A model generated the notes under the pieces. It worked only from the letters and a program-made list of their open reading frames with translations. It did no database searches and had not been told where the DNA came from. From contig OY762444.1 of the NCBI GenBank assembly GCA_963665735.1, forward strand, positions 496,001 to 560,000: a stretch of 64,000 nucleotides of DNA, written 5' to 3'. Both the position numbers and the translations under genes were made by a program. Origin of the DNA: CATOSK01 sp963665735 (GTDB taxonomy: Bacteria > Chloroflexota > Dehalococcoidia > Lucifugimonadales > UBA3495). Shown here one piece after another: positions 50,111-58,603 of the stretch (positions are counted from its first letter, which is position 1; each line of letters starts with the position of its first letter).

Positions 50111-52165
50111 ATGGTTCCACCGGGGGATATTTTTGGGGTGATTCCGGTTTGGGTGGGGGTTTATTTGGGGCTGGTGGCAGCGGCGGCTGTTTCGGGGTAC
50201 GCAATTTATCGGCGCGTTTTCCGGCTGGCGCTGCAAGGTAGGCCGGCGGCGCGGTTTGACCAGCCCTGGCGACGCTTGACCGGGGCCGCCGCTATCGTGC
50301 TGGGGCAGCGGAAGGTGCTGCAACGGGTGGGGCAAACCGGCCCGCGCAGCCGCAAGCTTGACCTGGCGGGAATCGGACACGCCACGATTTTCTGGGGGTT
50401 CCTGTCGTTCACCCTGAGTTACGCCATTTTCATTTTCGGAAACTCGGTGTGGCATCCCTTGGCGGAAACGATTTTGACGGAAACCGGGGTGCTGGTTTTC
50501 AGCGTTTACCTGGATATTCTGGCGGTGGCGATTCTGGCGGCGTTGATTTGGGGCGTGGGACGCCGTTGGGTGGGCAAACCCTACCGGCTGAGCTTTGACT
50601 TGACCCGCAACCTGGACGCGGTGGTGGTGGTCGGCTTGACGGCGGCGTTGATGCTGGCGACGCTGCTGGTTCACGGGCTTTACGTCGCCGCCGGGGGTGA
50701 CGGGCCGGAGGCCAGGGTAATCGTCGGTGGCCTAATCGGCGACTGGTTCAGCGCGATGGGGTTGAGCCAAGCCGCGGCGGAGGTTCTTCATGCCGTTTTC
50801 TGGTGGCTGCACCTGGGGATTATCCTGGGGTTCGCGGTTTACATCCCCTTTTCCAAGCACATTCACATGGTGGCCGCGCCGTTGAACGCCTATTTCCGGT
50901 CGCTGGAGCCGCGGGGCGCTCTGGATACGATTGACTTGGAAAACGCCGAGCGGTTCGGGGCCGGCCGGGTGCAGGATTTCACGTGGAAGCAACTGCTGGA
51001 CGGATACGCCTGCGCCGTCTGCGGGCGGTGTTCCGACGCCTGCCCAGCCAACGCCACCGGGAAAATCCTGTCGCCGATGCACATTGTCGAAAACCTGAAA
51101 GAACACATGATAACCATCGGCCACCAGGGGGAGCGCGACCCGGAGCACGTGGAGCCGCAGGCGATAATTGACGGGGCAATACCGGAGCAGGCGATTTGGG
51201 ACTGCGTTTCGTGCGGGGCCTGCATGGAAGAGTGCCCGGTGGTGGTGGAGCACGTGCCGACGATAATTGACCTGCGGCGGAACCTGGTCTTGGAGGAGTC
51301 GAAGATACCGGAAACGGGGATGAACGCCCTGTTGAGCATGGAGCAGCGGGGGCATCCCTGGCGGGGGACGCAGTTTTCGCGGACGGACTGGGCGGAGGGG
51401 CTGGACATTCCGACGGCAGCGGAGAACCCGGACTTTGAGGTGCTTTTCTGGGTGGGCTGCACGGCGGCGTTGGAGCAGCGCAGCCAGGCGATTGCCCGGT
51501 CAATGGCCAAGGTGCTGAAAGCGGCGGGGGTGAACTTCGCCATCCTGGGCGAAGAAGAAACCTGCACCGGCGACCCGGCCCGGCGGATGGGCAACGAGTA
51601 CCTGTTCCAGATTCTGGCCCAGCAGAACATCGAAACGCTGGACGGGTACCAGGTCAAGAAGGTAGTGACCATCTGCCCCCACTGTTTCAACACGATGCGG
51701 AACGAATACCCGCAGTTGGGCGGAAATTACGAAGTCCTGCATTACAGCCAGTTCGTAGCGGAGTTGATGGACCAGGGGCGGGTCAAGCCCATCAAGCTGA
51801 TGGATGCGACGGTGGCCTACCATGATTCCTGCTACCTGGGTCGGCACAACGGGGTTTATGACGAACCGCGGCGGGTGGCCCAAGCCATACCGGGGTTGAA
51901 ATTGGTTGAAATGGAACCACATTGCCGGCAGCGGGGTTTTTGCTGCGGGGCCGGCGGCGGCCATATGTGGATTGAGGAAAGCCAGGGCCAGCGCATCAAC
52001 CACGCCCGCACCGACCATTTCCTGGAAACCAACGCCGGCACGGTGGGTGTGTCCTGCCCCTTCTGCTTGCAGATGATGACGGAAGGGATTCAGGCCAAGG
52101 GGCTGGAGGGGGACAAGCAGGCGAAGGACGTTTTGGAAATTTTGTCGGAGAGTTTGGAGGGGTAG
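50111..52165 (+). CDS. Membrane-anchored FeS oxidoreductase (HdrD/GlcF-like with NarI-like N-terminus)
   Basis: 684 residues. Five or six membrane helices at about 10-270 resemble the cytochrome-b-like NarI/DsrM anchor (histidines in GIGHATIFWGF and WWLHLGIILGFAVYIPFSKHIH). A bis-4Fe4S ferredoxin region has CAVCGRCSDACPA and CVSCGACMEECPV. Two cysteine-rich CCG domains follow: FWVGCTAAL...CTGDPARRMGNEY...CPHCFNT and YHDSCYLGRHNGVYDEPR...FCCGAGGG...CPFCLQMM. This layout suits transfer of electrons between a soluble donor (such as ETF or a dehydrogenase) and membrane quinone. The partner is not encoded nearby. Confidence 0.85.
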   Translation: MVPPGDIFGVIPVWVGVYLGLVAAAAVSGYAIYRRVFRLALQGRPAARFDQPWRRLTGAAAIVLGQRKVLQRVGQTGPRSRKLDLAGIGHATIFWGFLSFTLSYAIFIFGNSVWHPLAETILTETGVLVFSVYLDILAVAILAALIWGVGRRWVGKPYRLSFDLTRNLDAVVVVGLTAALMLATLLVHGLYVAAGGDGPEARVIVGGLIGDWFSAMGLSQAAAEVLHAVFWWLHLGIILGFAVYIPFSKHIHMVAAPLNAYFRSLEPRGALDTIDLENAERFGAGRVQDFTWKQLLDGYACAVCGRCSDACPANATGKILSPMHIVENLKEHMITIGHQGERDPEHVEPQAIIDGAIPEQAIWDCVSCGACMEECPVVVEHVPTIIDLRRNLVLEESKIPETGMNALLSMEQRGHPWRGTQFSRTDWAEGLDIPTAAENPDFEVLFWVGCTAALEQRSQAIARSMAKVLKAAGVNFAILGEEETCTGDPARRMGNEYLFQILAQQNIETLDGYQVKKVVTICPHCFNTMRNEYPQLGGNYEVLHYSQFVAELMDQGRVKPIKLMDATVAYHDSCYLGRHNGVYDEPRRVAQAIPGLKLVEMEPHCRQRGFCCGAGGGHMWIEESQGQRINHARTDHFLETNAGTVGVSCPFCLQMMTEGIQAKGLEGDKQAKDVLEILSESLEG

Positions 52166-52174
52166 GGGTCTGGT

Positions 52175-52483
52175 GTGAACTTGGACGACATTATTGAGGC
52201 GATCGAAACCGGGCGGTTGCGGGAAACCTCCCATGCTGTAGTCGAAGCCAGGGCAGACCAATTGCGCAGCGATGAAATTTGGTTTTCGGTAATTCATGGC
52301 GAAATCATCGAAGACTATCCTGATGACCGGCCACACCCGTCTTGCCTGATTCTTGGTAGGTCTCCTGATGGTAGCCCGATTCACAGCGTGGTAGCCTTCA
52401 ACCAAGTCGCGGGTAGCGCTACTTTGGTAACCGTCTATCGCCCAGACCCTGAGCGATGGAATGATTGGAAAGAAAGGAGGTGA
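52175..52483 (+). CDS. DUF4258 protein (probable toxin)
   Basis: A 102-residue protein with the DUF4258 pattern: ETSHAVVEARADQLRSDEIWFSVIHGEIIEDYPDDRPHPSCLILGRSPDGSPIHSVVAF and VTVYRPDPERW. DUF4258 proteins resemble small RelE/MqsR-type RNase toxins and pair with YgiT-type zinc-finger antitoxins, as here. GTG start. The last codons form the AGGAGG ribosome site for the next gene. Confidence 0.78.
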   Translation: MNLDDIIEAIETGRLRETSHAVVEARADQLRSDEIWFSVIHGEIIEDYPDDRPHPSCLILGRSPDGSPIHSVVAFNQVAGSATLVTVYRPDPERWNDWKERR

Positions 52484-52488
52484 GGGAT

Positions 52489-52848
52489 ATGACTGGCGAG
52501 GAATTGTGTCCCTATTGCGGTGGTGAAACCTGCCATAAGGACGTGGAAAAACTGTTGCGGGGAGGCAATGATGTTGCCGTGGTGACAGTACCGGCGGATG
52601 TTTGCCTGCGGTGCGGGATGCAGATTTACGAACACGAAACGACGGCCAAGATAGAGGAAATCCAGCAGAAACTGGACTTGGGGCAAACCGACGAATTTCA
52701 ACCCCTGGGCCGGTATTTCCAAGTGGTCAATTCCGGCCTGACCCTGACCGGGAACACGGGCCGAACCAATCCCCCACCTTTCGGAAAGAGGGGGACAGCA
52801 TGGCCGGGTACGAAACCGCAGGGGCTGGCCGGGCGGGGCGGAGATTGA
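52489..52848 (+). CDS. YgiT-type zinc-finger antitoxin
   Basis: A 119-residue protein. CPYCGG...CHKD and VCLRCGMQIYEHETTAKIEEI give the two CxxC pairs of YgiT/MqsA-type zinc fingers. ATG at 52489 lies 7 nt after AGGAGG, inside the end of the DUF4258 gene. The last about 35 residues after PLGRYFQVV look like a non-conserved extension. Probable antitoxin of the preceding gene. Confidence 0.78.
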   Translation: MTGEELCPYCGGETCHKDVEKLLRGGNDVAVVTVPADVCLRCGMQIYEHETTAKIEEIQQKLDLGQTDEFQPLGRYFQVVNSGLTLTGNTGRTNPPPFGKRGTAWPGTKPQGLAGRGGD

Positions 52849-52900
52849 AGGGTACCGACATTGGAAGAAGACGGGGTAAGTAAGGACAAGGTGAAAGGTT

Positions 52901-53887
52901 ATGACAACCGGAAAACCTTTTTCGGTTTTGGTGGTGCCGGATGATGAGCCGCCGGTTTTGGCGGGTACGGTTTATGAGCAACGGTCGCGGGCGTTAGCGA
53001 CGGATGTGCGTTGGCATTTCGACCGGCCGGCGGATAACGCCGATACGGTGGCCCGGCTGCGGGAGGCCGACGCCGTTATCAACATCCGGTCGTCGGTGCA
53101 GTTTCCCAGGGAAGTATTGGCCGGGTGTCCCAAGCTGCGAATCCTGTCGGTCTGGGGAACCGGGGTTGACCACGTTGACCTGGCGGCGGCGTCGGAATTG
53201 GGGATTACGGTCTGTAATACGCCGGGGTACGGGGCGCCCTACGTGGCCGAACACGCCTTGACGCTGGCCTTGGCGGTGTCGCGGCAAATCGTCAGCAATG
53301 ACCGCTACATCCGGGAAGGTGGTTGGACGCGGGGATTCATTGATGAGCTTTACGGCAAGACCTTGGGCGTGGTGGGAACCGGCGCGATTGGGCAGCGCAT
53401 GATACAACTGGGCCGGGGAATCGGGATGGACGTTATCGCCTGGACGCCCAACGCTACGCCGGAACGGGCGGCCAGCTACGGGGTGGAGTTCGTTGCGCTG
53501 GAGGAACTTTTCGCCAAGGCCGACGTGGTATCGCTACACTTGGCCTTGACCCCGAGCAGCGAGGGACTGGTGGGCGCGGAATTGCTGGCCCTGATGAAAC
53601 CGACGGCCGTACTGGTCAACACGGCCCGGGGCGCGGTGGTGGATGAGTCAGCGCTGCTGGCGGCGTTGACGGCGGGGAAGATTGCCGGGGCAGGGCTGGA
53701 CGTTTTCGAGGCGGAGCCGCTGCCGGGGGAACATCCGTTGAAGGGGCTGGAAAACGTGGTTTTGTCGGCCCACGTCGGGGGGATGGCGTACAACGGGACG
53801 ATGCGGGGTTTGGAAATGTCGGTGGAAAACCTGGAGGCTTTCGCGGCGGGGAGTCCGATTCGGGTGGTTGCCGCGGGGAACCGCTAA
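52901..53887 (+). CDS. D-isomer 2-hydroxyacid dehydrogenase
   Basis: 328 residues, NAD-dependent family. Nucleotide motif GVVGTGAIGQRMIQLGRG at about 153-170. Catalytic Arg in VNTARGAVVDESAL, Glu in GLDVFEAEPLP, and His in SAHVGG. Members include phosphoglycerate, glycerate and phosphonate dehydrogenases. No serine biosynthesis neighbour, so substrate is open. Confidence 0.85.
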   Translation: MTTGKPFSVLVVPDDEPPVLAGTVYEQRSRALATDVRWHFDRPADNADTVARLREADAVINIRSSVQFPREVLAGCPKLRILSVWGTGVDHVDLAAASELGITVCNTPGYGAPYVAEHALTLALAVSRQIVSNDRYIREGGWTRGFIDELYGKTLGVVGTGAIGQRMIQLGRGIGMDVIAWTPNATPERAASYGVEFVALEELFAKADVVSLHLALTPSSEGLVGAELLALMKPTAVLVNTARGAVVDESALLAALTAGKIAGAGLDVFEAEPLPGEHPLKGLENVVLSAHVGGMAYNGTMRGLEMSVENLEAFAAGSPIRVVAAGNR

Positions 53888-53908
53888 GCGGGCGGCGGGA
53901 TTGAGGAC

Positions 53909-54136
53909 ATGGACCCGGTGGGAATGGGACGGCTAATCGTCATTGCGGGGTTGCTCTTGCTGGTGGTCGGGGGGTTGTTAATGGCGGCGGGCAAGATGCC
54001 GATGCTGGGGCGGTTTCCCTTCAGCCTGGTTTTCCAGCGGGAGGGGTTTACGCTGGTTGTGCCAATCGCGGCGATGATTGTTATCAGCGTGGTTCTTACC
54101 GTTGCGCTGAATCTGTTGGGGCGGTTCTTGCGCTGA
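53909..54136 (+). CDS. DUF2905 membrane protein
   Basis: 75 residues with two membrane helices separated by KMPMLGRFPFSLVFQREGFTLVVPIA, the DUF2905 pattern (GRLPGDI-type loop). Function unknown. Begins 22 bp after the dehydrogenase. Confidence 0.75.
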   Translation: MDPVGMGRLIVIAGLLLLVVGGLLMAAGKMPMLGRFPFSLVFQREGFTLVVPIAAMIVISVVLTVALNLLGRFLR

Positions 54137-54170
54137 GGATGGAGACAGCCGGGGGCTGGCGCGGCTTTGT

Positions 54171-54995
54171 ATGCGGGGGAAGGGGATTCTGTTCGGCTTG
54201 GCGGCGGTGGCCGTCGTGGGGTTGCTGGTGAGTTTTTTCGCGCCATTGGAGCGGATGCTGGTTTTCTTTCCGACGCGGGAAGTGGCGTTGACGCCGGGGG
54301 ATGCGGGGCTGGAGTTTGAGGATGTCTTTATCGAAACGGCAGGGGGCGAGCGGCTGCATGGTTGGTACGTGCCGGGCCGCAGAGAAGAAACCTGGGTTTG
54401 GTTCCACGGCAACGGGGGCAACGTCGGCCACCGGGTGGAAGAGTTGGCGCAATTCCACCGGCGGTTGGGGGTCAACCAGTTTATCTTCGACTACCGGGGT
54501 TACGGGAATAGCGACGGGGCGGCGTCGGTGGAGAATACCCACCAGGACGCAAGGGCGGCTCTGGAATACGTGCGGGGGAGAGGGGACGTTGACGGGGAAA
54601 GGGTGGTTTATTTCGGGAGGTCGCTGGGGGCGGCGGTGGCGGTGCAGTTGGCGGTGGAACATCGCCCGTTGGGGATGGTATTGGTGTCCCCGTTCACGTC
54701 GCTGCGGGATATGGCGAAGGCTGCCTATCCTGGTTTGCCGTTCCTGCCCCGGCTGGTAGGCAGCCGATACGATTCGTTGAAACAGATTCCCCAAGTTGAC
54801 GCTCCGTTGCTGGTTATACACGGACAGCAGGACGACATTGTGCCGGTGGAGCAGGGGATAAGGCTGTTCGAGGCAGCCAGCGAGCCAAAGAGCCTGGTAA
54901 TCCTGCCGACGGCGGGGCACAACGACACCTACGAGGCCGGGGGAGGGCTGTACTGGCGCTCGCTGGCCGGTTTCCTGGATTCGCTGCCGCGTTGA
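54171..54995 (+). CDS. Alpha/beta hydrolase (BEM46/ABHD13-like)
   Basis: 274 residues. An N-terminal membrane helix or signal anchor (GILFGLAAVAVVGLLVSFF) is followed by the fold: VWFHGNGGNVGHR (oxyanion), FDYRGYGNSDG, the nucleophile elbow in FGRSLGAAVAV, acid in IHGQQDDIVP, and His in TAGHNDTYE. Likely a membrane-anchored serine hydrolase; substrate unknown. Confidence 0.85.
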   Translation: MRGKGILFGLAAVAVVGLLVSFFAPLERMLVFFPTREVALTPGDAGLEFEDVFIETAGGERLHGWYVPGRREETWVWFHGNGGNVGHRVEELAQFHRRLGVNQFIFDYRGYGNSDGAASVENTHQDARAALEYVRGRGDVDGERVVYFGRSLGAAVAVQLAVEHRPLGMVLVSPFTSLRDMAKAAYPGLPFLPRLVGSRYDSLKQIPQVDAPLLVIHGQQDDIVPVEQGIRLFEAASEPKSLVILPTAGHNDTYEAGGGLYWRSLAGFLDSLPR

Positions 54996-55004
54996 CGGTG
55001 GGGG

Positions 55005-55298
55005 TCAAACGCCGGAAAGAACTTCGGTGGACTGGCCCAAGAGTTCCAGGTCGGGGCGAGTTTCCGCTACGAAATCAGCCACGCTGTCCAGCATCCGTTG
55101 GCAGTAGTCGGCATTGCCGCCGATGCAGCAGACCACCAGGGTCAGACGCTGCCGTAGGGTGTCGTCGGGTTCTTCGGCGACGGCGACGTTGAATTGGGCG
55201 CGGATGCGGGCGGTCAGGGAACGGGCTACGCGGCGTTTGTCCTTGAGGCTGTGGGACTGGGGAATGCGGAAGTCCATCCGGGAGACGGCGATGTGCAT
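55005..55298 (-). CDS. DUF503 family protein (YlxP-like)
   Basis: 97 residues; SRMDFRIPQSHSLKDKRRVARSLTARIRAQFNVAVAE is the DUF503 signature. B. subtilis YlxP belongs to this family and is linked to ribosome maturation genes. The frame extends upstream but the family begins at MHIAVSRMDF, so the ATG at 55298 is used. Divergent from rex. Confidence 0.85.
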   Translation of the reverse strand: MHIAVSRMDFRIPQSHSLKDKRRVARSLTARIRAQFNVAVAEEPDDTLRQRLTLVVCCIGGNADYCQRMLDSVADFVAETRPDLELLGQSTEVLSGV

Positions 55299-55437
55299 AT
55301 TGGCCTCGCGGGGCGGGGTTGACTGGCCTATGGGGGCAATATAGATTATAGGGCCAAGTCCCCGATTTGTGACGCCGGCGGTGCAAGGCGTGGGGGGTTG
55401 GTTTCTGGCAGCTTCGGAGTAGGAGGCCCATCGGCTA

Positions 55438-56109
55438 ATGGCGCAGAGTCCGCCGCCAGCATGGGACGACCAAGACGGCGTTCCCGAAGTCGTGGTTGCC
55501 AGGCTGCCCCAGTACGTGCGGGCGCTGAAAGAGTTGCAGGCGCAGGGGATACAGGTTGCTAACTCGCAGCAATTGGGGGATTTGTCGCAGGTTACGCCGG
55601 CGCAAATCCGCAAAGACCTGAGTTATTTCGGGCGTTTCGGGAAGCAGGGCCGGGGTTACAGCATCCGGCGGTTATTGGAGGAATTGCAGCAGATTCTGGG
55701 GTTAAATTCCCGCTGGAACGTGGCGGTGGTGGGCGTGGGCCGGTTGGGAAAGGCGATTTTGAGCTATCCGGGGTTTACGCCCGACGGGTTCCACATCGTA
55801 GCCGCGTTGGACAACAACCCGGAGCTTATCGGGCAGGAAGTGGAGGGGATAGCGGTGCGGCCCATCGGGGAGTTGTCGCGAGTGGTGCGGGAGGAAGGAA
55901 TCAGCATCGGGGTGGTGGCGGTTCCCAGCCGGTTCACGCAGGAAGTGATTGACAACCTGGTGGCGTGCGGGGTGCGGGCGATTCTCAACTACGCCCCGAT
56001 TTCGCCGCAGGTGCCGCCGGGGGTCAGGATTCGCAACATTGACCCGGTGCTGTCGCTGCAATCCATGACGTATTACCTGACCAACGGGGAGGGGGACAAG
56101 CAGGGATAG
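55438..56109 (+). CDS. rex: Redox-sensing transcriptional repressor Rex
   Basis: 223 residues. N-terminal winged helix (PQYVRALKELQAQGIQVANSQQLGDLSQVTPAQIRKDLSYFGRFGKQGRGYSI) and C-terminal Rossmann domain (NVAVVGVGRLGKAILSYPGF, AALDNNPELIGQEVEGIAV). Rex senses the NADH/NAD ratio and represses respiratory and fermentative genes when NADH is low. GGAGG lies 12 nt upstream. The divergent ATP synthase operon is a possible target, but no TTGTGAA-type operator was found. Confidence 0.95.
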   Translation: MAQSPPPAWDDQDGVPEVVVARLPQYVRALKELQAQGIQVANSQQLGDLSQVTPAQIRKDLSYFGRFGKQGRGYSIRRLLEELQQILGLNSRWNVAVVGVGRLGKAILSYPGFTPDGFHIVAALDNNPELIGQEVEGIAVRPIGELSRVVREEGISIGVVAVPSRFTQEVIDNLVACGVRAILNYAPISPQVPPGVRIRNIDPVLSLQSMTYYLTNGEGDKQG

Positions 56110-56198
56110 GTTTCCGCACGTTGGTTTTGCCCCCATTCCTTCGGCTGCGGTCAGGACAGGCTCTTACCTTCCCCTTAACGGGATATCGCCATGTTCAC

Positions 56199-56296
56199 CG
56201 TCATTCCGGCGAAAGCTGGAATCCGGAAATTCCAGGCATACAACGGCGCCCGTGTGGGCAAGGAATCCTGGACACCGGCCTGCGCCGGTATGGCGG
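56199..56296. repeat. 97-bp composite repeat
   Basis: CGTCATTCCGGCGAAAGCTGG hairpin arm, then spacer with ATTCCAGGCATACAAC and GTGGGCAAGGAATCCTGG, then a CCGGCCTGCGCCGG hairpin. Inverted copy at 49877-49973. It lies between convergent rex and atpC. Confidence 0.8.
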
Positions 56297-56320
56297 TATA
56301 TCTGTCGGTGGAAGGAATTT

Positions 56321-56770
56321 CTAGGGACTGGCCGACGGTTGGTCGAGGCCGCGGGGGGCGCCGGGCCGACGGCGGCGACGGGATACGCCGACCCGCACCT
56401 GGGCGCGGCGCAGGGAGCGCAGGGCTTCTTCCAACTGAGCGTTGGATTCGCGGTTGCGGATTTGCTCCTGGGCGCGTTCCACCGCGGCCTGGGCGCGTCC
56501 TTCGTCAATTTCCTCGGAACGCTCGGCGGCGTCGGCCAGGATAGTAACCTTGTTGCCGAGGACTTCCATGAAACCGCCGGTTACTACCAGGTAGGTCTCT
56601 TCGCCGTCCTTGCGGAGTAGTAACTCGCCGGGTTGCAGGACGGTCATCAGGGGCGCGTGGTGGGGCAGGATGCCCAACTGACCCTCGATGCCGGGGGCCA
56701 CAACCGCGTCCACCTGGTCGGAGTAAACTTGACGCTCGGCGGTAATTATTTCAAGAAGCATGGGGGGCAT
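56321..56770 (-). CDS. atpC: ATP synthase epsilon subunit
   Basis: 149 residues. LLEIITAERQVYSDQVDAVVAPGIEGQLGILPHHAPLMTVLQPGEL is the beta-sandwich domain; the C-terminal helix pair begins at RSEEIDEGRAQAAVERAQ. The Arg/Pro-rich last 20 residues are an extension. Central stalk subunit; last gene of the operon. Confidence 0.93.
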   Translation of the reverse strand: MPPMLLEIITAERQVYSDQVDAVVAPGIEGQLGILPHHAPLMTVLQPGELLLRKDGEETYLVVTGGFMEVLGNKVTILADAAERSEEIDEGRAQAAVERAQEQIRNRESNAQLEEALRSLRRAQVRVGVSRRRRRPGAPRGLDQPSASP

Positions 56771-56779
56771 AGGTCGTTC

Positions 56780-58177
56780 CTAAGCGGCCACTTGCATTTG
56801 CTGGGCTTTTTCTTCGGCTTCGTCTATGGTGCCTACCATGTAGAAGGCTTGTTCGGGGAGTTCGTCGTGCTTGCCGTCCAGGATTTCGGCGAAGCCGCGG
56901 ACGGTTTCCCGCAAGGGGACGTATTTGCCGGTCTGGTTGGTGAAGGCTTCGGCAACGAAGAAGGGCTGGGTCAGGAACCGCTGGATGCGGCGGGCGCGGA
57001 ATACGGTCATCCGGTCTTCTTCGGAAAGCTCTTCGATGCCCAGGATGGCGATGATGTCCTGGAGGTCGCGGTAACGCTGCAAGACCTGTTGGACGCCACG
57101 GGCGACGCGGTAGTGTTCATCGCCGACGATGCGGGGTTCAAGGATGCGGGCGAAGGACGCCAAGGGGTCAACAGCCGGGTAGAGTCCCTGGGAGGCCAGG
57201 GAGCGTTCCAGGGACACCACGGCGTCCAGGTGGCCGAAGGTGGTTACGATGCCGGGGTCGGTGTAGTCGTCGGCGGGGACGTAGATGGCCTGGAAGGAAG
57301 TGATGGAACCGGAGCGGGTAGAGGTAATGCGCTCTTGAAGGGCGCCCATTTCGGTGCTGAGGGTGGGCTGGTAGCCGACGGCGGAGGGCATCCGGCCCAG
57401 CAGGGCGGAAACTTCCATGCCGGCCAGAATGTAGCGATAAATGTTGTCCACGAAAAGCAGCACGTCCTGGTGTTCCTCTTCGCGGAAATACTCGGCCATA
57501 GTGAGGCCGGTCAATCCGATACGGGCGCGGACGCCGGGGGTCTCGTTCATCTGGCCGAAGACCAGGACGGTGCTGTTGAGGACGCCGGATTCCTCCATTT
57601 CGTGCCAGAGGTCGTTGCCTTCGCGGGAGCGTTCACCGACGCCGGCGAACACGGAAACGCCTTGGTGGACGGCGCCGATGTTGCGGATGAGTTCCTGGAT
57701 GATGACGGTCTTGCCGACGCCGGCGCCACCATAGGCGCCGACTTTACCGCCCTTGGGGAAGGGGGTTATGAGGTCGAAAACCTTGATCCCGGTTTCCAGC
57801 AACTCAATGGTGGGATTTTGTTCCTCAAAGGCCGGGGCCGGCCGGTGGATGGGCCAATGCTGGCCGGCCTCCACGGGGCCGAGGTTGTCCAAGGGGGTTC
57901 CGGTAACGTCGAAGAGACGGCCCAGGGTTTCCTGGCCCACCGGGACGGACACCTTGGAGCCGGTGTCGTTAACGTCGGTGCCGCGGGAGAGGCCGTCGGT
58001 GGAACCAAGGGCGAGGCAGCGGGCCCAGTTGTTGCCGATGTGCTGCTGGACTTCCAGCACCAGCCGCTCGCCGTTGTTGTCGAGTTCCAGGGCGTCGAAA
58101 AGGTTGGGCAACTGGTCAGCGGGAAATTCCACGTCAACCACGGTGCCGATAACTTGTACGATTTTTCCAACTGCCAT
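56780..58177 (-). CDS. atpD: ATP synthase beta subunit
   Basis: 465 residues, catalytic subunit. P-loop GAYGGAGVGKTVIIQELI, catalytic Glu region GVGERSREGNDLWHEM, LLFVDNIYRYILAGMEVSALLGRMPSAVGYQPTL and the DELSEED-like segment ELSEEDR. CAGGAG precedes the ATG. Separated from atpG by an unrelated protease-like gene. Confidence 0.97.
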   Translation of the reverse strand: MAVGKIVQVIGTVVDVEFPADQLPNLFDALELDNNGERLVLEVQQHIGNNWARCLALGSTDGLSRGTDVNDTGSKVSVPVGQETLGRLFDVTGTPLDNLGPVEAGQHWPIHRPAPAFEEQNPTIELLETGIKVFDLITPFPKGGKVGAYGGAGVGKTVIIQELIRNIGAVHQGVSVFAGVGERSREGNDLWHEMEESGVLNSTVLVFGQMNETPGVRARIGLTGLTMAEYFREEEHQDVLLFVDNIYRYILAGMEVSALLGRMPSAVGYQPTLSTEMGALQERITSTRSGSITSFQAIYVPADDYTDPGIVTTFGHLDAVVSLERSLASQGLYPAVDPLASFARILEPRIVGDEHYRVARGVQQVLQRYRDLQDIIAILGIEELSEEDRMTVFRARRIQRFLTQPFFVAEAFTNQTGKYVPLRETVRGFAEILDGKHDELPEQAFYMVGTIDEAEEKAQQMQVAA

Positions 58178-58213
58178 GCTTGTCTCCTGATAGCCGGATG
58201 GGCGCCCGGTTGG

Positions 58214-58588
58214 TCAAAGCCTCATGTAGAGGGCGCGGGGGTCAATGGAAACCGACTCGTTTTCCAGGTCGAGGGTAATCTTCCAACGTCGAATCATGTC
58301 GGCGCCGATGATTAGTTCCTCGGCCAGACCGTCGGCGACATAGTAACCGTACTGCAAGTGAGTGCCGTCAACGTCAATGTCCAAGGAAACTGTTTGGTCC
58401 ACGGTGAAGGCTTGCTGGCCGTCGGCCAAGGTGACTTGTATGGGGCTAGCGGCGGCTACGATGTCACCCAATCGCTCGGCAATGTCCCTCTGCACAAAGG
58501 AGGCGCCGGCTCCGGTGTCGTACAACGCCCGAACCGTAGCGCTGTCGCGGCTGCCGCTGACGGTGTAGTCTTTGACAATCATCCCCAT
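58214..58588 (-). CDS. Retropepsin-like aspartic protease domain protein
   Basis: 124 residues with the single-lobe retropepsin pattern: catalytic triad LYDTGAGASFV (Asp-Thr-Gly), then PIQVTLADGQQ, and the hydrophobic-hydrophobic-Gly motif ELIIGADMIRRWKITLDLE. Active as a dimer if functional. No membrane helix or signal. It lies in the ATP synthase operon, 15 nt after atpG and 36 nt before atpD, in the same direction, so it should be co-transcribed. Such an insertion in this operon is unusual. Confidence 0.78.
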   Translation of the reverse strand: MGMIVKDYTVSGSRDSATVRALYDTGAGASFVQRDIAERLGDIVAAASPIQVTLADGQQAFTVDQTVSLDIDVDGTHLQYGYYVADGLAEELIIGADMIRRWKITLDLENESVSIDPRALYMRL

Positions 58589-58603
58589 ATCGGCCTATCC
58601 CCC

